Source of the DNA: Hymenopus coronatus
Lineage: Eukaryota; Arthropoda; Insecta; Mantodea; Hymenopodidae
DNA length: 64,000 bases
Direction: 5' to 3'
Assembly: GCA_030762935.1 (NCBI GenBank)
Contig: CM060883.1
Span: forward strand, 97,786,001-97,850,000
Made by a program: the position numbers and the translations under genes. Under the pieces are notes generated by a model. The model was not told where the DNA came from. It worked only from the letters and a program-made list of their open reading frames with translations, and ran no database searches. Numbering within the stretch: position 1 is the stretch's first letter; each line of letters starts with the position of its first letter. This document shows positions 1-14,147 of this stretch, in pieces.

Positions 1-55
1 CTTTGAATTTCTTAGTTTGACACTTGACATATTTAACTAGATAATGTGACATCCC

Positions 56-109
56 TTGGAATTCCTTAGTTAGACACTTGACATATTTAACTGGATAATG
101 TGACAGCCC
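56..109 (+). repeat. Reference consensus monomer (54 bp)
   Basis: This copy matches what I take as the consensus and serves as the reference for variants named elsewhere. It is A+T-rich (20 G/C of 54), has no CpG, and carries one EcoRI site in the GGAATTCC palindrome. On the minus strand one of three frames is open and reads as an 18-residue unit, GLSHYPVKYVKCLTKEFQ. All other frames contain a stop in the consensus. Confidence 0.95.
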
Positions 110-543
110 TTGGAATTCCTTAGTTAGACACTTGGCATATTTAACTGGATAATGTGACAGCCCTTGGAATTCCTAAGTAAGACACTTGACATATTTAACT
201 GGATAATTTGACAGCCCTTGGAATTCCTTAGTTAGACACATGACAAATTTAACTGGATAATGTGACAGCCCTTGGAATTCCTTAGTTAGATACTTGACAT
301 ATTTAACTGGACAATGTGACAGCCCTTGGAGTTTCTTAGTTAGACACTTGTCATATTTAACTAGATAATGTGAAAGCCCTTAGAATTCATTAGTAAGACA
401 CTTGACATATCTAACAAGATAATGTGACAGCCTTTGGAATTCCATAGTTAGACACTTGACATATTTAACTGGATAATGTGACAGCCTTTGGAATTCCATA
501 GTTAGACACTTCACATATTTAACTGGATAATGTGACAGCCCTT

Positions 544-713
544 GGAAGTCCTTAGTTAGACACTTGACATATTTAACTGGATAATGTGACAGCCCTTGGA
601 ATTCCTTAGTTAGACACTTGACATATTTAACTGGATAATGTGACAGCCTTTGGAATTTCATAGTTAGACACTTCACATATTTCACTGGATAATGTGACAG
701 CCCTTGGAAGTCC
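544..713. repeat. 162-bp (three-monomer) sub-repeat
   Basis: The variant GGAAGTCC occurs at 544 and again at 706, exactly 162 bp apart, with matching neighbours (CTTTGGAATTC before, GGAATTCC after). On the minus strand this shows as a KEF-KDF-MxF order of monomer variants, repeated twice. It is seen in most units at the same HOR position and points to an older three-monomer duplication. Confidence 0.75.
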
Positions 714-840
714 TTAGTTAGACACTTGACATATTTAACTGGATAATGTGACAGCCCTTGGAATTCCTTAGTTAGACACTTGACATATTTACCTGGATAA
801 TGTGACAGCCCTTGGAATTCTTTATTAAGACGCTTGACAT

Positions 841-880
841 ATTTAACTGGATAATGTGACATTTAACTGGATAATGTGAC
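841..880. repeat. 20-bp partial duplication inside a monomer (alpha)
   Basis: ATTTAACTGGATAATGTGAC occurs twice back to back, at 841-860 and 861-880, making a 74-bp monomer. In beta, gamma and delta units the same site has a 22-bp duplication instead (for example around 4,428-4,471). The 20-versus-22-bp state separates alpha from the other families and shifts the minus-strand frame. Confidence 0.9.
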
Positions 881-1504
881 AGCCCTTGGAATTCCTCAGT
901 AAGACACTTGACATATTTAACTGGATTATGTGACAGCCCATGGAATTCCTTAGTTAGACACTTACATATTTAACTGGATAATGATTCAGTCCTTGGAATT
1001 TCTTAGTTAGACACTTGACATATTTAACTATATAATGTGACTGCCCTTGGAATTCCTTAGTTAGACACTTGACATATTTAACTGGATAATGTGACAGCCC
1101 TTGGAATTCGTTAGCTAGACACTTGACATATTTAACTGGATGATGTGGCAGCCCTTGAAATTCCTTAGTTAGACACTTGACATATTAAACTGGATAATGT
1201 GAAAGCCTTTGGAATTCCTTAATTAGGCACTTGACATATTTGACTGGATAATGTGACAGCTCTTGGAATTCCTTAGTTAGACACTTGACATATTTAACTG
1301 GATAATGTGACTGCCCTTGTTATTCCTTAGTAAGACACTTGACATATTAAGTGGATAATGTGACAGCCCTTGGAATTCGTTAGCTAGACACTTGACATAT
1401 GAAACTGGATAATGTGGCAGCCCTTGAAATTCCTTAGGTAGACACTTGACATATTTACCTGGATAATGTGACAGCCCTTTGAATTCTTTAGTCAGACACT
1501 TGAC

Positions 1505-1548
1505 ATATTTAACTGGATAATGTGACATATTTAACTGGATAATGTGAC
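1505..1548. repeat. 22-bp partial duplication inside a monomer
   Basis: A 22-bp stretch ending GGATAATGTGAC occurs twice, at 1505-1526 and 1527-1548, giving a 76-bp monomer. It recurs at the equivalent place in the HOR units, for example near 8,796-8,839 and 18,113-18,156. It shifts the minus-strand frame by one, so open frames on either side overlap by about 20 bp. Confidence 0.9.
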
Positions 1549-3278
1549 AGCCCTTGGAATTCCTTAGTTACACACTTGACATATTTAAGTAGATAATGTG
1601 ACAGCCCTTGGAAATCCTTAGTTAGATACTTGACATGTTTAACTAGATAATGTGACAGCCCTTGGAATTCCTTACATAGACACTTGCCATATTTAACTGG
1701 ATAATGATTCAGTCCTTGGAATTCCTTAGGTAGACACTTGCCATATTTAACTAGACAATGTGACAACCCTTGGAATTCCTTAGTTAGACACTTGACATAT
1801 TTAATTGGACATTGTGACAGAACTTGGAATTCCTTAGTTAGACACTTGACATATTTAACTGGATAATGTGACAGCCCTTGGAATTCCTTAGTTAGACACT
1901 TGACATATTTAACTGGATAATGTGACAGCCCTAGGAATTCCTTACTTAGACACTTGACATATTTAACTAGATAATGTGATGCCCTTAGACTTCCTTGGTA
2001 AGACACTTGACATATTTAACTGGATAATGTGATAGCCCTTGGAATTCCTTAATAAGACACTTGACATATTTACCTGGATAATGTGACAGCTCTTGGAATT
2101 CCATAGTTAGACACTTGACATATTTAACTAGATAATGTGACTGCCCTTGGAGTTCCTTAGTTAGACACTTGACATATTTAACTGGACAATGTGACATCCC
2201 TTGGAATTCCTTAGATAGACACTTGACATATTTACCTGGATAATGTGACAACCCTTGTAATTCCTTAGTTAGACACTTGACTTATTTAACTAGATAATGT
2301 GACATCCCTTGGAATTCCTGAGTTTGACACTTGACATATTTAACTAGACAATGTGACAGCCCTTGGAATTCCTTAGTTAGACACTTGACATATTTACCTG
2401 GATAATGTGACAGCCCTTGGAATTCTTTAGTAAGACACTTGACATATTTAAATGGATAATGTGACAGCCCTTGGAATTCATTAGCTAGACACCTGACATA
2501 TTTAACTGGACAATGTGACAGCCCTTGGAATTCCTTAGTAAGACACTTGACATATGTAACTGGACTATGTGACAGCTCATGGAATTCCTTAGTTAGAGAC
2601 TTACGTATTTAACTGGATAATGATACAGTCCTTGGAATTTCTTAGTTAGACACTTGACATATTTAACTAGATAATGTGACAGCCCTCGGAATTCCTTAGC
2701 TAGACATTTGAAATATTTAACTATATAATGTGACTGCCCTTCGAATTCCTTAGTTAGTCACTTGACATATTTATCTAGATAATGTGACAGCCCTTGGAAT
2801 TGCTTAGTTAGACACTTGACATATTTAACTGGATAATGTGACAGCCCTTGGAATTCGTTAGCTAGACACTTGTCATATTTAACTGGATAATGTGGCAGCC
2901 CTTGGAATTCCTTAATTGGACACTTGACATATTTAACTGGATGATGTGACTGCCCTTGGAATTCCTTAGTAAGACACTTGACATATTTAACTGGATTATG
3001 TGACAGCCCATGGAATTCCTTAGTTATACACTTACATATTTAACTGGATAATGATACAGTCCATGGAATTCCTTAGTTAGACACTTGACATATTTAACTA
3101 TATAATGTGACGGCCCTTGGAATTCGTTATTTAGACACTTGACATATTTAACTAGATAATGTGACAGCCCTTGGAATTCCTTAGTTAGACACTTGACATA
3201 TTTAGCTGGACAATGTGACAGCCCTTGGAATTCCTTAGTTAGACTCTTGACATTAGTAACTGGATAATGTGACAGCCC

Positions 3279-3314
3279 TTGGAATTCATTTTTAACTGGA
3301 TACTGTGGCAGCCG
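3279..3314. repeat. 36-bp truncated monomer
   Basis: This monomer has lost 18 bp from its centre (GGAATTCATTTTTAACTGG joins the EcoRI region directly to the TTTAACTGG region). It is found once per HOR at the same place, for example 7042-7077. Since 18 is a third of 54 it keeps the reading frame. Confidence 0.88.
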
Positions 3315-3582
3315 TTAGAATTCCTTAGTTGGACACTTGATATATTTAACTGGACTAGTTGACAACCCTTGGAATTCATTGGTTTGACACTTGACATATT
3401 TAAATGGATAATGTGACAGCCCTTGGAATTCCTTAGTTAGACACTTGACATATTTAACTGGATAATGTGACAGCCCTTGGAATTCCGTAGTAAGACACTT
3501 GACATATTTAACTGGATTATGTGACAGCCCATGGAATTCCTTAGTTAGACACTTACATATTTAACTGGAATATGATACAGTT

Positions 3583-6500
3583 CTTTGAATTTCTTAGTTT
3601 GACACTTGACATATTTAACTAGATAATGTGACATCCCTTGGAATTCCTTAGTTAGACACTTGACATATTTAACTGGATAATGTGACAGCCCTTGGAATTC
3701 CTTAGTTAGACACTTGGCATATTTAACTGGATAATGTGACAGCCCTTGGAATTCCTAAGTAAGACACTTGACATATTTAACTGGATAATTTGACAGCCCT
3801 TGGAATTCCTTAGTTAGACACATGACAAATTTAACTGGATAATGTGACAGCCCTTGGAATTCCTTAGTTAGATACTTGACATATTTAACTGGACAATGTG
3901 ACAGCCCTTGGAATTTCTTAGTTAGACACTTGTCATATTTAACTAGATAATGTGAAAGCCCTTAGAATTCATTAGTAAGACACTTGACATATTTAACAAG
4001 ATAATGTGGCAGCCTTTGGAATTCCATAGTTAGACACTTGACATATTTAACTGGATAATGTGACAGCCTTTGGAATTCCATAGTTAGACACTTCACATAT
4101 TTAACTGGATAATGTGACAGCCCTTGGAAGTCCTTAGTTAGACACTTGACATATTTAACTGGATAATGTGACAGCCCTTGGAATTCCTTAGTTAGACACT
4201 TGACATATTTAACTGGATAATGTGACAGCCTTTGGAATTTCATAGTTAGACACTTCACATATTTCACTTTATAATGTGACAGCCCTTGGAAGTCCTTAGT
4301 TAGACACTTGACATATTTAACTGGATAATGTGACAGCCCTTGGAATTCCTTAGTTAGACACTTGACATATTTACCTGGATAATGTGACAGCCCTTGGAAT
4401 TCTTTATTAAGACGCTTGACATATTTAACTAGATAATGTGACATATTTAACTGGATAATGTGACAGCCCTTGGAATTCCTCAGTAAGACACTTGACATAT
4501 TTAACTGGATTATGTGACAGCCCATGGAATTCCTTAGTTAGACACTTACATATTTAACTGGATAATGATTCAGTCCTTGGAATTTCTTAGTTAGACACTT
4601 GACATATTTAACTATATAATGTGACTGCCCTTGGAATTCCTTAGTTAGACACTTGACATATTTAACTGGATAATGTGACAGCCCTTGGAATTTGTTAGCT
4701 AAACACTTGACATATTTAACTGGATGATGTGGCAGCCCTTGAAATTCCTTAGTTAGACACTTGACATATTAAACTGGATAATGTGAAAGCCTTTGGAATT
4801 CCTTAATTAGGCACTTGACATATTTGACTGGATAATGTGACAGCCCTTGGAATTCCTTAGTTAGACACTTGACATATTTAACTGGATAATGTGACTGCCC
4901 TTGTTATTCCTTAGTAAGACACTTGACATATTTAAGTGGATAATGTGACAGCCCTTGGAATTCGTTAGCTAGACACTTGACATATGAAACTGGATAATGT
5001 GGCAGCCCTTGAAATTCCTTAGGTAGACACTTGAAATATTTACCTGGATAATGTGACAGCCCTTTGAATTCTTTAGTCAGACACTTGACATATTTAACTG
5101 GATAATGTGACATATTTAACTGGATAATGTGACTGCCCTTGTTATTCCTTAGTAAGACACTTGACATATTTAAGTGGATAATGTCCTTGGAATTCGTTAG
5201 CTAGACACTTGACATATGAAACTGGATAATGTGGCAGCCCTTGAAATTCCTTTGGTAGACACTTGACATATTTACCTGGATAATGTGACAGCCCTTTGAA
5301 TTCTTTAGTCAGACACTTGACATATTTAACTGGATAATGTGACATATTTAACTGGATAATGTGACAGCCCTTGGAATTCCTTAGTTACGCACTTGACATA
5401 TTTAAGTAGATAATGTGACAGCCCTTGGAAATCCTTAGTTAGATACTTGACATGTTTAACTAGATAATGTGACAGCCCTTGGAATTCCTTACATAGACAC
5501 TTGCCATATTTAACTGGATAATGATTCAGTCCTTGGAATTCCTTAGGTAGACACTTGCCATATTTAACTAGACAATGTGACAACCCTTGGAATTCCTTAG
5601 TTAGACACTTGACATATTTAATTGGACATTGTGACAGAACTTGGAATTCCTTAGTTAGACACTTGACATATTTAACTGGATAATGTGACAGCCTTTGGAA
5701 TTCCTTAGTTAGACACTTGACATATTTAACTGGATAATGTGACAGCCCTAGGAATTCCTTACTTAGACACTTGACATATTTAACTAGATAATGTGATGCC
5801 CTTAGATTTCCTTAGTAAGACACTTGACATATTTAACTGGATAATGTGATAGCCCTTGGAATTCCTTAATAAGACACTTGACATATTTACCTGGATAATG
5901 TGACAGCTCTTGGAATTCCATAGTTAGACACTTGACATATTTAACTAGATAATGTGACTGCCCTTGGAGTTCCTTAGTTAGACACTTGACATATTTAACT
6001 GGACAATGTGACATCCCTTGGAATTCCTTAGATAGACACTTGACATATTTACCTGGATAATGTGACAACCCTTGTAATTCCTTAGTTAGACACTTGACTT
6101 ATTTAACTAGATAATGTGACAGCCCTTGGAATTCCTGAGTTTGACACTTGACATATTTAACTAGACAATGTGACAGCCCTTGGAATTCCTTAGTTAGACA
6201 CTTGACATATTTACCTGGATAATGTGACAGCCCTTGGAATTCTTTAGTAAGACACTTGACATATTTAAATGGATAATGTGACAGCCCTTGGAATTCATTA
6301 GCTAGACACCTGACATATTTAACTGGACAATGTGACAGCCCTTGGAATTCCTTAGTAAGACACTTGACATATGTAACTGGACTATGTGACAGCTCATGGA
6401 ATTCCTTAGTTAGAGACTTACGTATTTAACTGGATAATGATACAGTCCTTGGAATTTCTTAGTTTAACACTTGACATATTTAACTAGATAATGTGACAGC

Positions 6501-7345
6501 CCTTGGAATTCCTTAGCTAGACATTTGAAATATTTAACTATATAATGTGACTGCCCTTCGAATTCCTTAGTTAGTCACTTGACATATTTATCTAGATAAT
6601 GTGACAGCCCTTGGAATTGCTTAGTTAGACACTTGACATATTTAACTGGATAATGTGACAGCCCTTGGAATTCGTTAGCTAGACACTTGTCATATTTAAC
6701 TGGATGATGTGACTGCCCTTGGAATTCCTTAGTAAGACACTTGACATATATAACTGGATTATGTGACAGCCCATGGAATTCCTTAGTTATACACTTACAT
6801 ATTTAACTGGATAATGATACAGTCCATGGAATTCCTTAGTTAGACACTTGACATATTTAACTATATAATGTGACGGCCCTTGGAATTCGTTATTTAGACA
6901 CTTGACATATTTAACTAGATAATGTGACAGCCCTTGGAATTCCTTAGTTAGACACTTGACATATTTAGCTGGACAATGTGACAGCCCTTGGAATTCCTTA
7001 GTTAGACTCTTGACATTAGTAACTGGATAATGTGACAGCCCTTGGAATTCATTTTTAACTGGATACTGTGGCAGCCGTTAGAATTCCTTAGTTGGACACT
7101 TGATATATTTAACTGGACTAGTTGACAACCCTTGGAATTCATTGGTTTGACACTTGACATATTTAAATGGATAATGTGACAGCCCTTGGAATTCCTTAGT
7201 TAGACACTTGACATATTTAACTGGATAATGTGACAGCCCTTGGAATTCCGTAGTAAGACACTTGACATATTTAACTGGATTATGTGACAGCCCATGGAAT
7301 TCCTTAGTTAGACACTTACATATTTAACTGGAATATGATACAGTT
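3583..7345. repeat. HOR unit 2, family beta (3,763 bp)
   Basis: Same landmark order as unit 1, with beta diagnostics: CTTTATAATG at 4267 and no 20-bp partial duplication at the alpha position. It carries a 238-bp tandem duplication (4891-5128 and 5129-5360) whose second copy has lost 6 bp at about 5184. One 54-bp monomer is missing near 6705. The arithmetic closes: 3,585 + 238 - 6 - 54 = 3,763, taking the 3,585-bp gamma unit as baseline. Confidence 0.92.
4891..5360. repeat. 238-bp tandem duplication in unit 2
   Basis: Four monomers plus 22 bp (GTGACTGCCCTTGTTATTCC onward) are doubled: 4891-5128 and 5129-5360. The second copy has lost 6 bp, leaving GGATAATGTCCTTGG near 5177-5191. Each copy ends in the 22-bp partial duplication of ATATTTAACTGGATAATG, which may have supplied the homology for the event. 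Confidence 0.9.
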
Positions 7346-10300
7346 CTTTGAATTTCTTAGTTTGACACTTGACATATTTAACTAGATAATGTGACATCCC
7401 TTGGAATTCCTTAGTTAGACACTTGACATATTTAACTGGATAATGTGACAGCCCTTGGAATTCCTAAGTAAGACACTTGACATATTTAACTGGATAATTT
7501 GACAGCCCTTGGAATTCCTTAGTTAGACACATGACAAATTTAACTGGATAATGTGACAGCCCTTGGAATTCCTTAGTTAGATACTTGACATATTTAACTG
7601 GACAATGTGACAGCCCTTGGAATTTCTTAGTTAGACACTTGTCATATTTAACTAGATAATGTGAAAGCCCTTAGAATTCATTAGTAAGACACTTGACATA
7701 TTTAACAAGATAATGTGACAGCCTTTGGAATTCCATAGTTAGACACTTGACATATTTAACTGGATAATGTGACAGCCTTTGGAATTCCATAGTTAGACAC
7801 TTCACATATTTAACTGGATAATGTGACAGCCCTTGGAAGTCCTTAGTTAGACACTTGACATATTTAACTGGATAATGTGACAGCCCTTGGAATTCCTTAG
7901 TTAGACACTTGACATATTTAACTGGATAATGTGACAGCCTTTGGAATTTCATAGTTAGACACTTCACATATTTCACTGGATAATGTGACAGCCCTTGGAA
8001 GTCCTTAGTTAGACACTTGACATATTTAACTGGATAATGTGACAGCCCTTGGAATTCCTTAGTTAGACACTTGACATATTTACCTGGATAATGTGCCAGC
8101 CCTTGGAATTCTTTATTAAGACGCTTGACATATTTAACTGGATAATGTGACATTTAACTGGATAATGTGACAGCCCTTGGAATTCCTCAGTAAGACACTT
8201 GACATATTTAACTGGATTATGTGACAGCCCATGGAATTCCTTAGTTAGACACTTACATATTTAACTGGATAATGATTCAGTCCTTGGAATTTCTTAGTTA
8301 GACACTTGACATATTTAACTATATAATGTGACTGCCCTTGGAATTCCTTAGTTAGACACTTGACATATTTAACTGGATAATGTGACAGCCCTTGGAATTC
8401 GTTAGCTAGACACTTGACATATTTAACTGGATGATGTGGCAGCCCTTGAAATTCCTTAGTTAGACACTTGACATATTAAACTGGATAATGTGAAAGCCTT
8501 TGGAATTCCTTAATTAGGCACTTGACATATTTGACTGGATAATGTGACAGCTCTTGGAATTCCTTAGTTAGACACTTGACATATTTAACTGGATAATGTG
8601 ACTGCCCTTGTTATTCCTTAGTAAGACACTTGACATATTAAGTGGATAATGTGACAGCCCTTGGAATTCGTTAGCTAGACACTTGACATATGAAACTGGA
8701 TAATGTGGCAGCCCTTGAAATTCCTTAGGTAGACACTTGACATATTTACCTGGATAATGTGACAGCCCTTTGAATTCTTTAGTCAGACACTTGACATATT
8801 TAACTGGATAATGTGACATATTTAACTGGATAATGTGACAGCCCTTGGAATTCCTTAGTTACACACTTGACATATTTAAGTAGATAATGTGACAGCCCTT
8901 GGAAATCCTTAGTTAGATACTTGACATGTTTAACTAGATAATGTGACAGCCCTTGGAATTCCTTACATAGACACTTGCCATATTTAACTGGATAATGATT
9001 CAGTCCTTGGAATTCCTTAGGTAGACACTTGCCATATTTAACTAGACAATGTGACAACCCTTGGAATTCCTTAGTTAGACACTTGACATATTTAATTGGA
9101 CATTGTGACAGAACTTGGAATTCCTTAGTTAGACACTTGACATATTTAACTGGATAATGTGACATCCCTTGGAATTCCTTAGTTAGACACTTGACATATT
9201 TAACTGGATAATGTGACAGCCCTAGGAATTCCTTACTTAGACACTTCACATATTTAACTAGATAATGTGATGCCCTTAGACTTCCTTAGTAAGACACTTG
9301 ACATATTTAACTGGATAATGTGATAGCCCTTGGAATTCCTTAATAAGACACTTGACATATTTACCTGGATAATGTGACAGCTCTTGGAATTCCATAGTTA
9401 GACACTTGACATATTTAACTAGATAATGTGACTGCCCTTGGAGTTCCTTAGTTAGACACTTGACATATTTAACTGGACAATGTGACATCCCTTGGAATTC
9501 CTTAGATAGACACTTGACATATTTACCTGGATAATGTGACAACCCTTGTAATTCCTTAGTTAGACACTTGACTTATTTAACTAGATAATGTGACATCCCT
9601 TGGAATTCCTGAGTTTGACACTTGACATATTTAACTAGACAATGTGACAGCCCTTGGAATTCCTTAGTTAGACACTTGACATATTTACCTGGATAATGTG
9701 ACAGCCCTTGGAATTCTTTAGTAAGACACTTGACATATTTAAATGAATAATGTGACAGCCCTTGGAATTCATTAGCTAGACACCTGACATATTTAACTGG
9801 ACAATGTGACAGCCCTTGGAATTCCTTAGTAAGACACTTGACATATGTAACTGGACTATGTGACAGCTCATGGAATTCCTTAGTTAGAGACTTACGTATT
9901 TAACTGGATAATGATACAGTCCTTGGAATTTCTTAGTTAGACACTTGACATATTTAACTAGATAATGTGACAGCCCTCGGAATTCCTTAGCTAGACATTT
10001 GAAATATTTAACTATATAATGTGACTGCCCTTCGAATTCCTTAGTTAGTCACTTGACATATTTATCTAGATAATGTGACAGCCCTTGGAATTGCTTAGTT
10101 AGACACTTGACATATTTAACTGGATAATGTGACAGCCCTTGGAATTCGTTAGCTAGACACTTGTCATATTTAACTGGATAATGTGGCAGCCCTTGGAATT
10201 CCTTAATTGGACACTTGACATATTTAACTGGATGATGTGACTGCCCTTGGAATTCCTTAGTAAGACACTTGACATATTTAACTGGATTATGTGACAGCCC

Positions 10301-10873
10301 ATGGAATTCCTTAGTTATACACTTACATATTTAACTGGATAATGATACAGTCCATGGAATTCCTTAGTTAGACACTTGACATATTTAACTATATAATGTG
10401 ACGGCCCTTGGAATTCGTTATTTAGACACTTGACATATTTAACTAGATAATGTGACAGCCCTTGGAATTCCTTAGTTAGACACTTGACATATTTAGCTGG
10501 ACAATGTGACAGCCCTTGGAATTCCTTAGTTAGACTCTTGACATTAGTAACTGGATAATGTGACAGCCCTTGGAATTCATTTTTAACTGGATACTGTGGC
10601 AGCCGTTAGAATTCCTTAGTTGGACACTTGATATATTTAACTGGACTAGTTGACAACCCTTGGAATTCATTGGTTTGACACTTGACATATTTAAATGGAT
10701 AATGTGACAGCCCTTGGAATTCCTTAGTTAGACACTTGACATATTTAACTGGATAATGTGACAGCCCTTGGAATTCCGTAGTAAGACACTTGACATATTT
10801 AACTGGATTATGTGACAGCCCATGGAATTCCTTAGTTAGACACTTACATATTTAACTGGAATATGATACAGTT
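7346..10873. repeat. HOR unit 3, family alpha (3,528 bp)
   Basis: Near-identical to unit 1 but one monomer shorter: the copy with GGCATATTTAAC, present in unit 1 near 134, is missing near 7455. From there the offset to unit 1 is a constant 7,291 bp. It keeps the alpha markers, including the 20-bp partial duplication near 8132-8171 and CCCTCGG near 9984. Private changes include CTTCACATATTTAACTAG near 9244 and AAATGAATAATG near 9741. Confidence 0.92.
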
Positions 10874-12420
10874 CTTTGAATTTCTTAGTTTGACACTTGA
10901 CATATTTAACTAGATAATGTGACATCCCTTGGAATTCCTTAGTTAGACACTTGACATATTTAACTGGATAATGTGACAGCCCTTGGAATTCCTTAGTTAG
11001 ACACTTGGCATATTTAACTGGATAATGTGACAGCCCTTGGAATTCCTAAGTAAGACACTTGACATATTTAACTGGATAATTTGACAGCCCTTGGAATTCC
11101 TTAGTTAGACACATGACAAATTTAACTGGATAATGTGACAGCCCTTGGAATTCCTTAGTTAGATACTTGACATATTTAACTGGACAATGTGACAGCCCTT
11201 GGAATTTCTTAGTTAGACACTTGTCATATTTAACTAGATAATGTGAAAGCCCTTAGAATTCATTAGTAAGACACTTGACATATTTAACAAGATAATGTGG
11301 CAGCCTTTGGAATTCCATAGTTAGACACTTGACATATTTAACTGGATAATGTGACAGCCTTTGGAATTCCATAGTTAGACACTTCACATATTTAACTGGA
11401 TAATGTGACAGCCCTTGGAAGTCCTTAGTTAGACACTTGACATATTTAACTGGATAATGTGACAGCCCTTGGAATTCCTTAGTTAGACACTTGACATATT
11501 TAACTGGATAATGTGACAGCCTTTGGAATTTCATAGTTAGACACTTCACATATTTCACTTTATAATGTGACAGCCCTTGGAAGTCCTTAGTTAGACACTT
11601 GACATAATTAACTGGATAATGTGACAGCCCTTGGAATTCCTTAGTTAGACACTTGACATATTTACCTGGATAATGTGACAGCCCTTGGAATTCTTTATTA
11701 AGACGCTTGACATATTTAACTGGATAATGTGACATATTTAACTGGATAATGTGACAGCCCTTGGAATTCCTCAGTAAGACACTTGACATATTTAACTGGA
11801 TTATGTGACAGCCCATGGAATTCCTTAGTTAGACACTTACATATTTAACTGGATAATGATTCAGTCCTTGGAATTTCTTAGTTAGACACTTGACATATTT
11901 AACTATATAATGTGACTGCCCTTGGAATTCCTTAGTTAGACACTTGACATATTTAACTGGATAATGTGACAGCCCTTGGAATTTGTTAGCTAGACACTTG
12001 ACATATTTAACTGGATGATGTGGCAGCCCTTGAAATTCCTTAGTTAGACACTTGACATATTAAACTGGATAATGTGAAAGCCTTTGGAATTCCTTAATTA
12101 GGCACTTGACATATTTGACTGGATAATGTGACAGCCCTTGGAATTCCTTAGTTAGACACTTGACATATTTAACTGGATAATGTGACTGCCCTTGTTATTC
12201 CTTAGTAAGACACTTGACATATTTAAGTGGATAATGTGACAGCCCTTGGAATTCGTTAGCTAGACACTTGACATATGAAACTGGATAATGTGGCAGCCCT
12301 TGAAATTCCTTAGGTAGACACTTGACATATTTACCTGGATAATGTGACAGCCCTTTGAATTCTTTAGTCAGACACTTGACATATTTAACTGGATAATGTG
12401 ACATATTTAACTGGATAATG

Positions 12421-13932
12421 TGACAGCCCTTGGAATTCTTTAGTTACACACTTGACATATTTAAGTAGATAATGTGACAGCCCTTGGAAATCCTTAGTTA
12501 GATACTTGACATGTTTAACTAGATAATGTGACAGCCCTTGGAATTCCTTACATAGACACTTGCCATATTTAACTGGATAATGATTCAGACCTTGGAATTC
12601 CTTAGGTAGACACTTGCCATATTTAACTAGACAATGTGACAACCCTTGGAATTCCTTAGTTAGACACTTGACATATTTAATTGGACATTGTGACAGAACT
12701 TGGAATTCCTTAGTTAGACACTTGACATATTTAACTAGATAATGTGACATCCCTTGGAATTCCTTAGTTAGACACTTGACATATTTAACTGGATAATGTG
12801 ACAGCCCTTGGAATTCCTTAGTTAGACACTTGGCATATTTAACTGGATAATGTGACAGCCCTTGGAATTCCTAAGTAAGACACTTGACATATTTAACTGG
12901 ATAATTTGACAGCCCTTGGAATTCCTTAGTTAGACACATGACAAATTTAACTGGATAATGTGACAGCCCTTGGAATTCCTTAGTTAGATACTTGACATAT
13001 TTAACTGGACAATGTGACAGCCCTTGGAATTTCTTAGTTAGACACTTGTCATATTTAACTAGATAATGTGAAAGCCCTTAGAATTCATTAGTAAGACACT
13101 TGACATATTTAACAAGATAATGTGGCAGCCTTTGGAATTCCATAGTTAGACACTTGACATATTTAACTGGATAATGTGACAGCCCTTGGAATTCTTTAGT
13201 TACACACTTGACATATTTAAGTAGATAATGTGACAGCCCTTGGAAATCCTTAGTTAGATACTTGACATGTTTAACTAGATAATGTGACAGCCCTTGGAAT
13301 TCCTTACATAGACACTTGCCATATTTAACTGGATAATGATTCAGTCCTTGGAATTCCTTAGGTAGACACTTGCCATATTTAACTAGACAATGTGACAACC
13401 CTTGGAATTCCTTAGTTAGACACTTGACATATTTAATTGGACATTGTGACAGAACTTGGAATTCCTTAGTTAGACACTTGACATATTTAACTAGATAATG
13501 TGACATCCCTTGGAATTCCTTAGTTAGACACTTGACATATTTAACTGGATAATGTGACAGCCCTTGGAATTCCTTAGTTAGACACTTGGCATATTTAACT
13601 GGATAATGTGACAGCCCTTGGAATTCCTAAGTAAGACACTTGACATATTTAACTGGATAATTTGACAGCCCTTGGAATTCCTTAGTTAGACACATGACAA
13701 ATTTAACTGGATAATGTGACAGCCCTTGGAATTCCTTAGTTAGATACTTGACATATTTAACTGGACAATGTGACAGCCCTTGGAATTTCTTAGTTAGACA
13801 CTTGTCATATTTAACTAGATAATGTGAAAGCCCTTAGAATTCATTAGTAAGACACTTGACATATTTAACAAGATAATGTGGCAGCCTTTGGAATTCCATA
13901 GTTAGACACTTGACATATTTAACTGGATAATG
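12421..13932. repeat. 756-bp tandem duplication in unit 4
   Basis: Blocks 12,421-13,176 and 13,177-13,932 are copies of each other; 756 bp is exactly 14 x 54. Each block joins the ATTCTTTAGTTACACAC section of the HOR to the head of the HOR (GTGACATCCC) and runs to the CCATAGTTAG monomer. One visible difference is CAGACC near 12,590 versus CAGTCC in the second copy. Confidence 0.88.
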
Positions 13933-14147
13933 TGACAGCCCTTGGAATTTGTTAGCTAGACACTTGACATATTTAACTGGATGATGTGGCAGCCCTTGAA
14001 ATTCCTTAGTTAGACACTTGACATATTAAACTGGATAATGTGAAAGCCTTTGGAATTCCTTAATTAGGCACTTGACATATTTGACTGGATAATGTGACAG
14101 CCCTTGGAATTCCTTAGTTAGACACTTGACATATTTAACTGGATAAT

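Larger units (their letters stand above)
1..3582. repeat. HOR unit 1, family alpha (3,582 bp)
   Basis: Delimited by the landmark CTTTGAATTTCTTAG at 1 and again at 3583. Alpha diagnostics are the 20-bp partial duplication at 841-880, a one-base loss in TATTAAGTGG near 1346, a 22-bp partial duplication at 1505-1548, and CCCTCGG in place of CCCTTGG near 2692. A truncated 36-bp monomer lies at 3279-3314. The same order of variants returns in units 3, 5 and 11 and in most of unit 14. Confidence 0.93.

Noticed and set aside
1..20. Window start coincides with the HOR landmark CTTTGAATTTCTTAG
   Set aside because: I chose this landmark as phase because it is distinctive. No array boundary is visible, and the same sequence occurs inside the array at each unit start.
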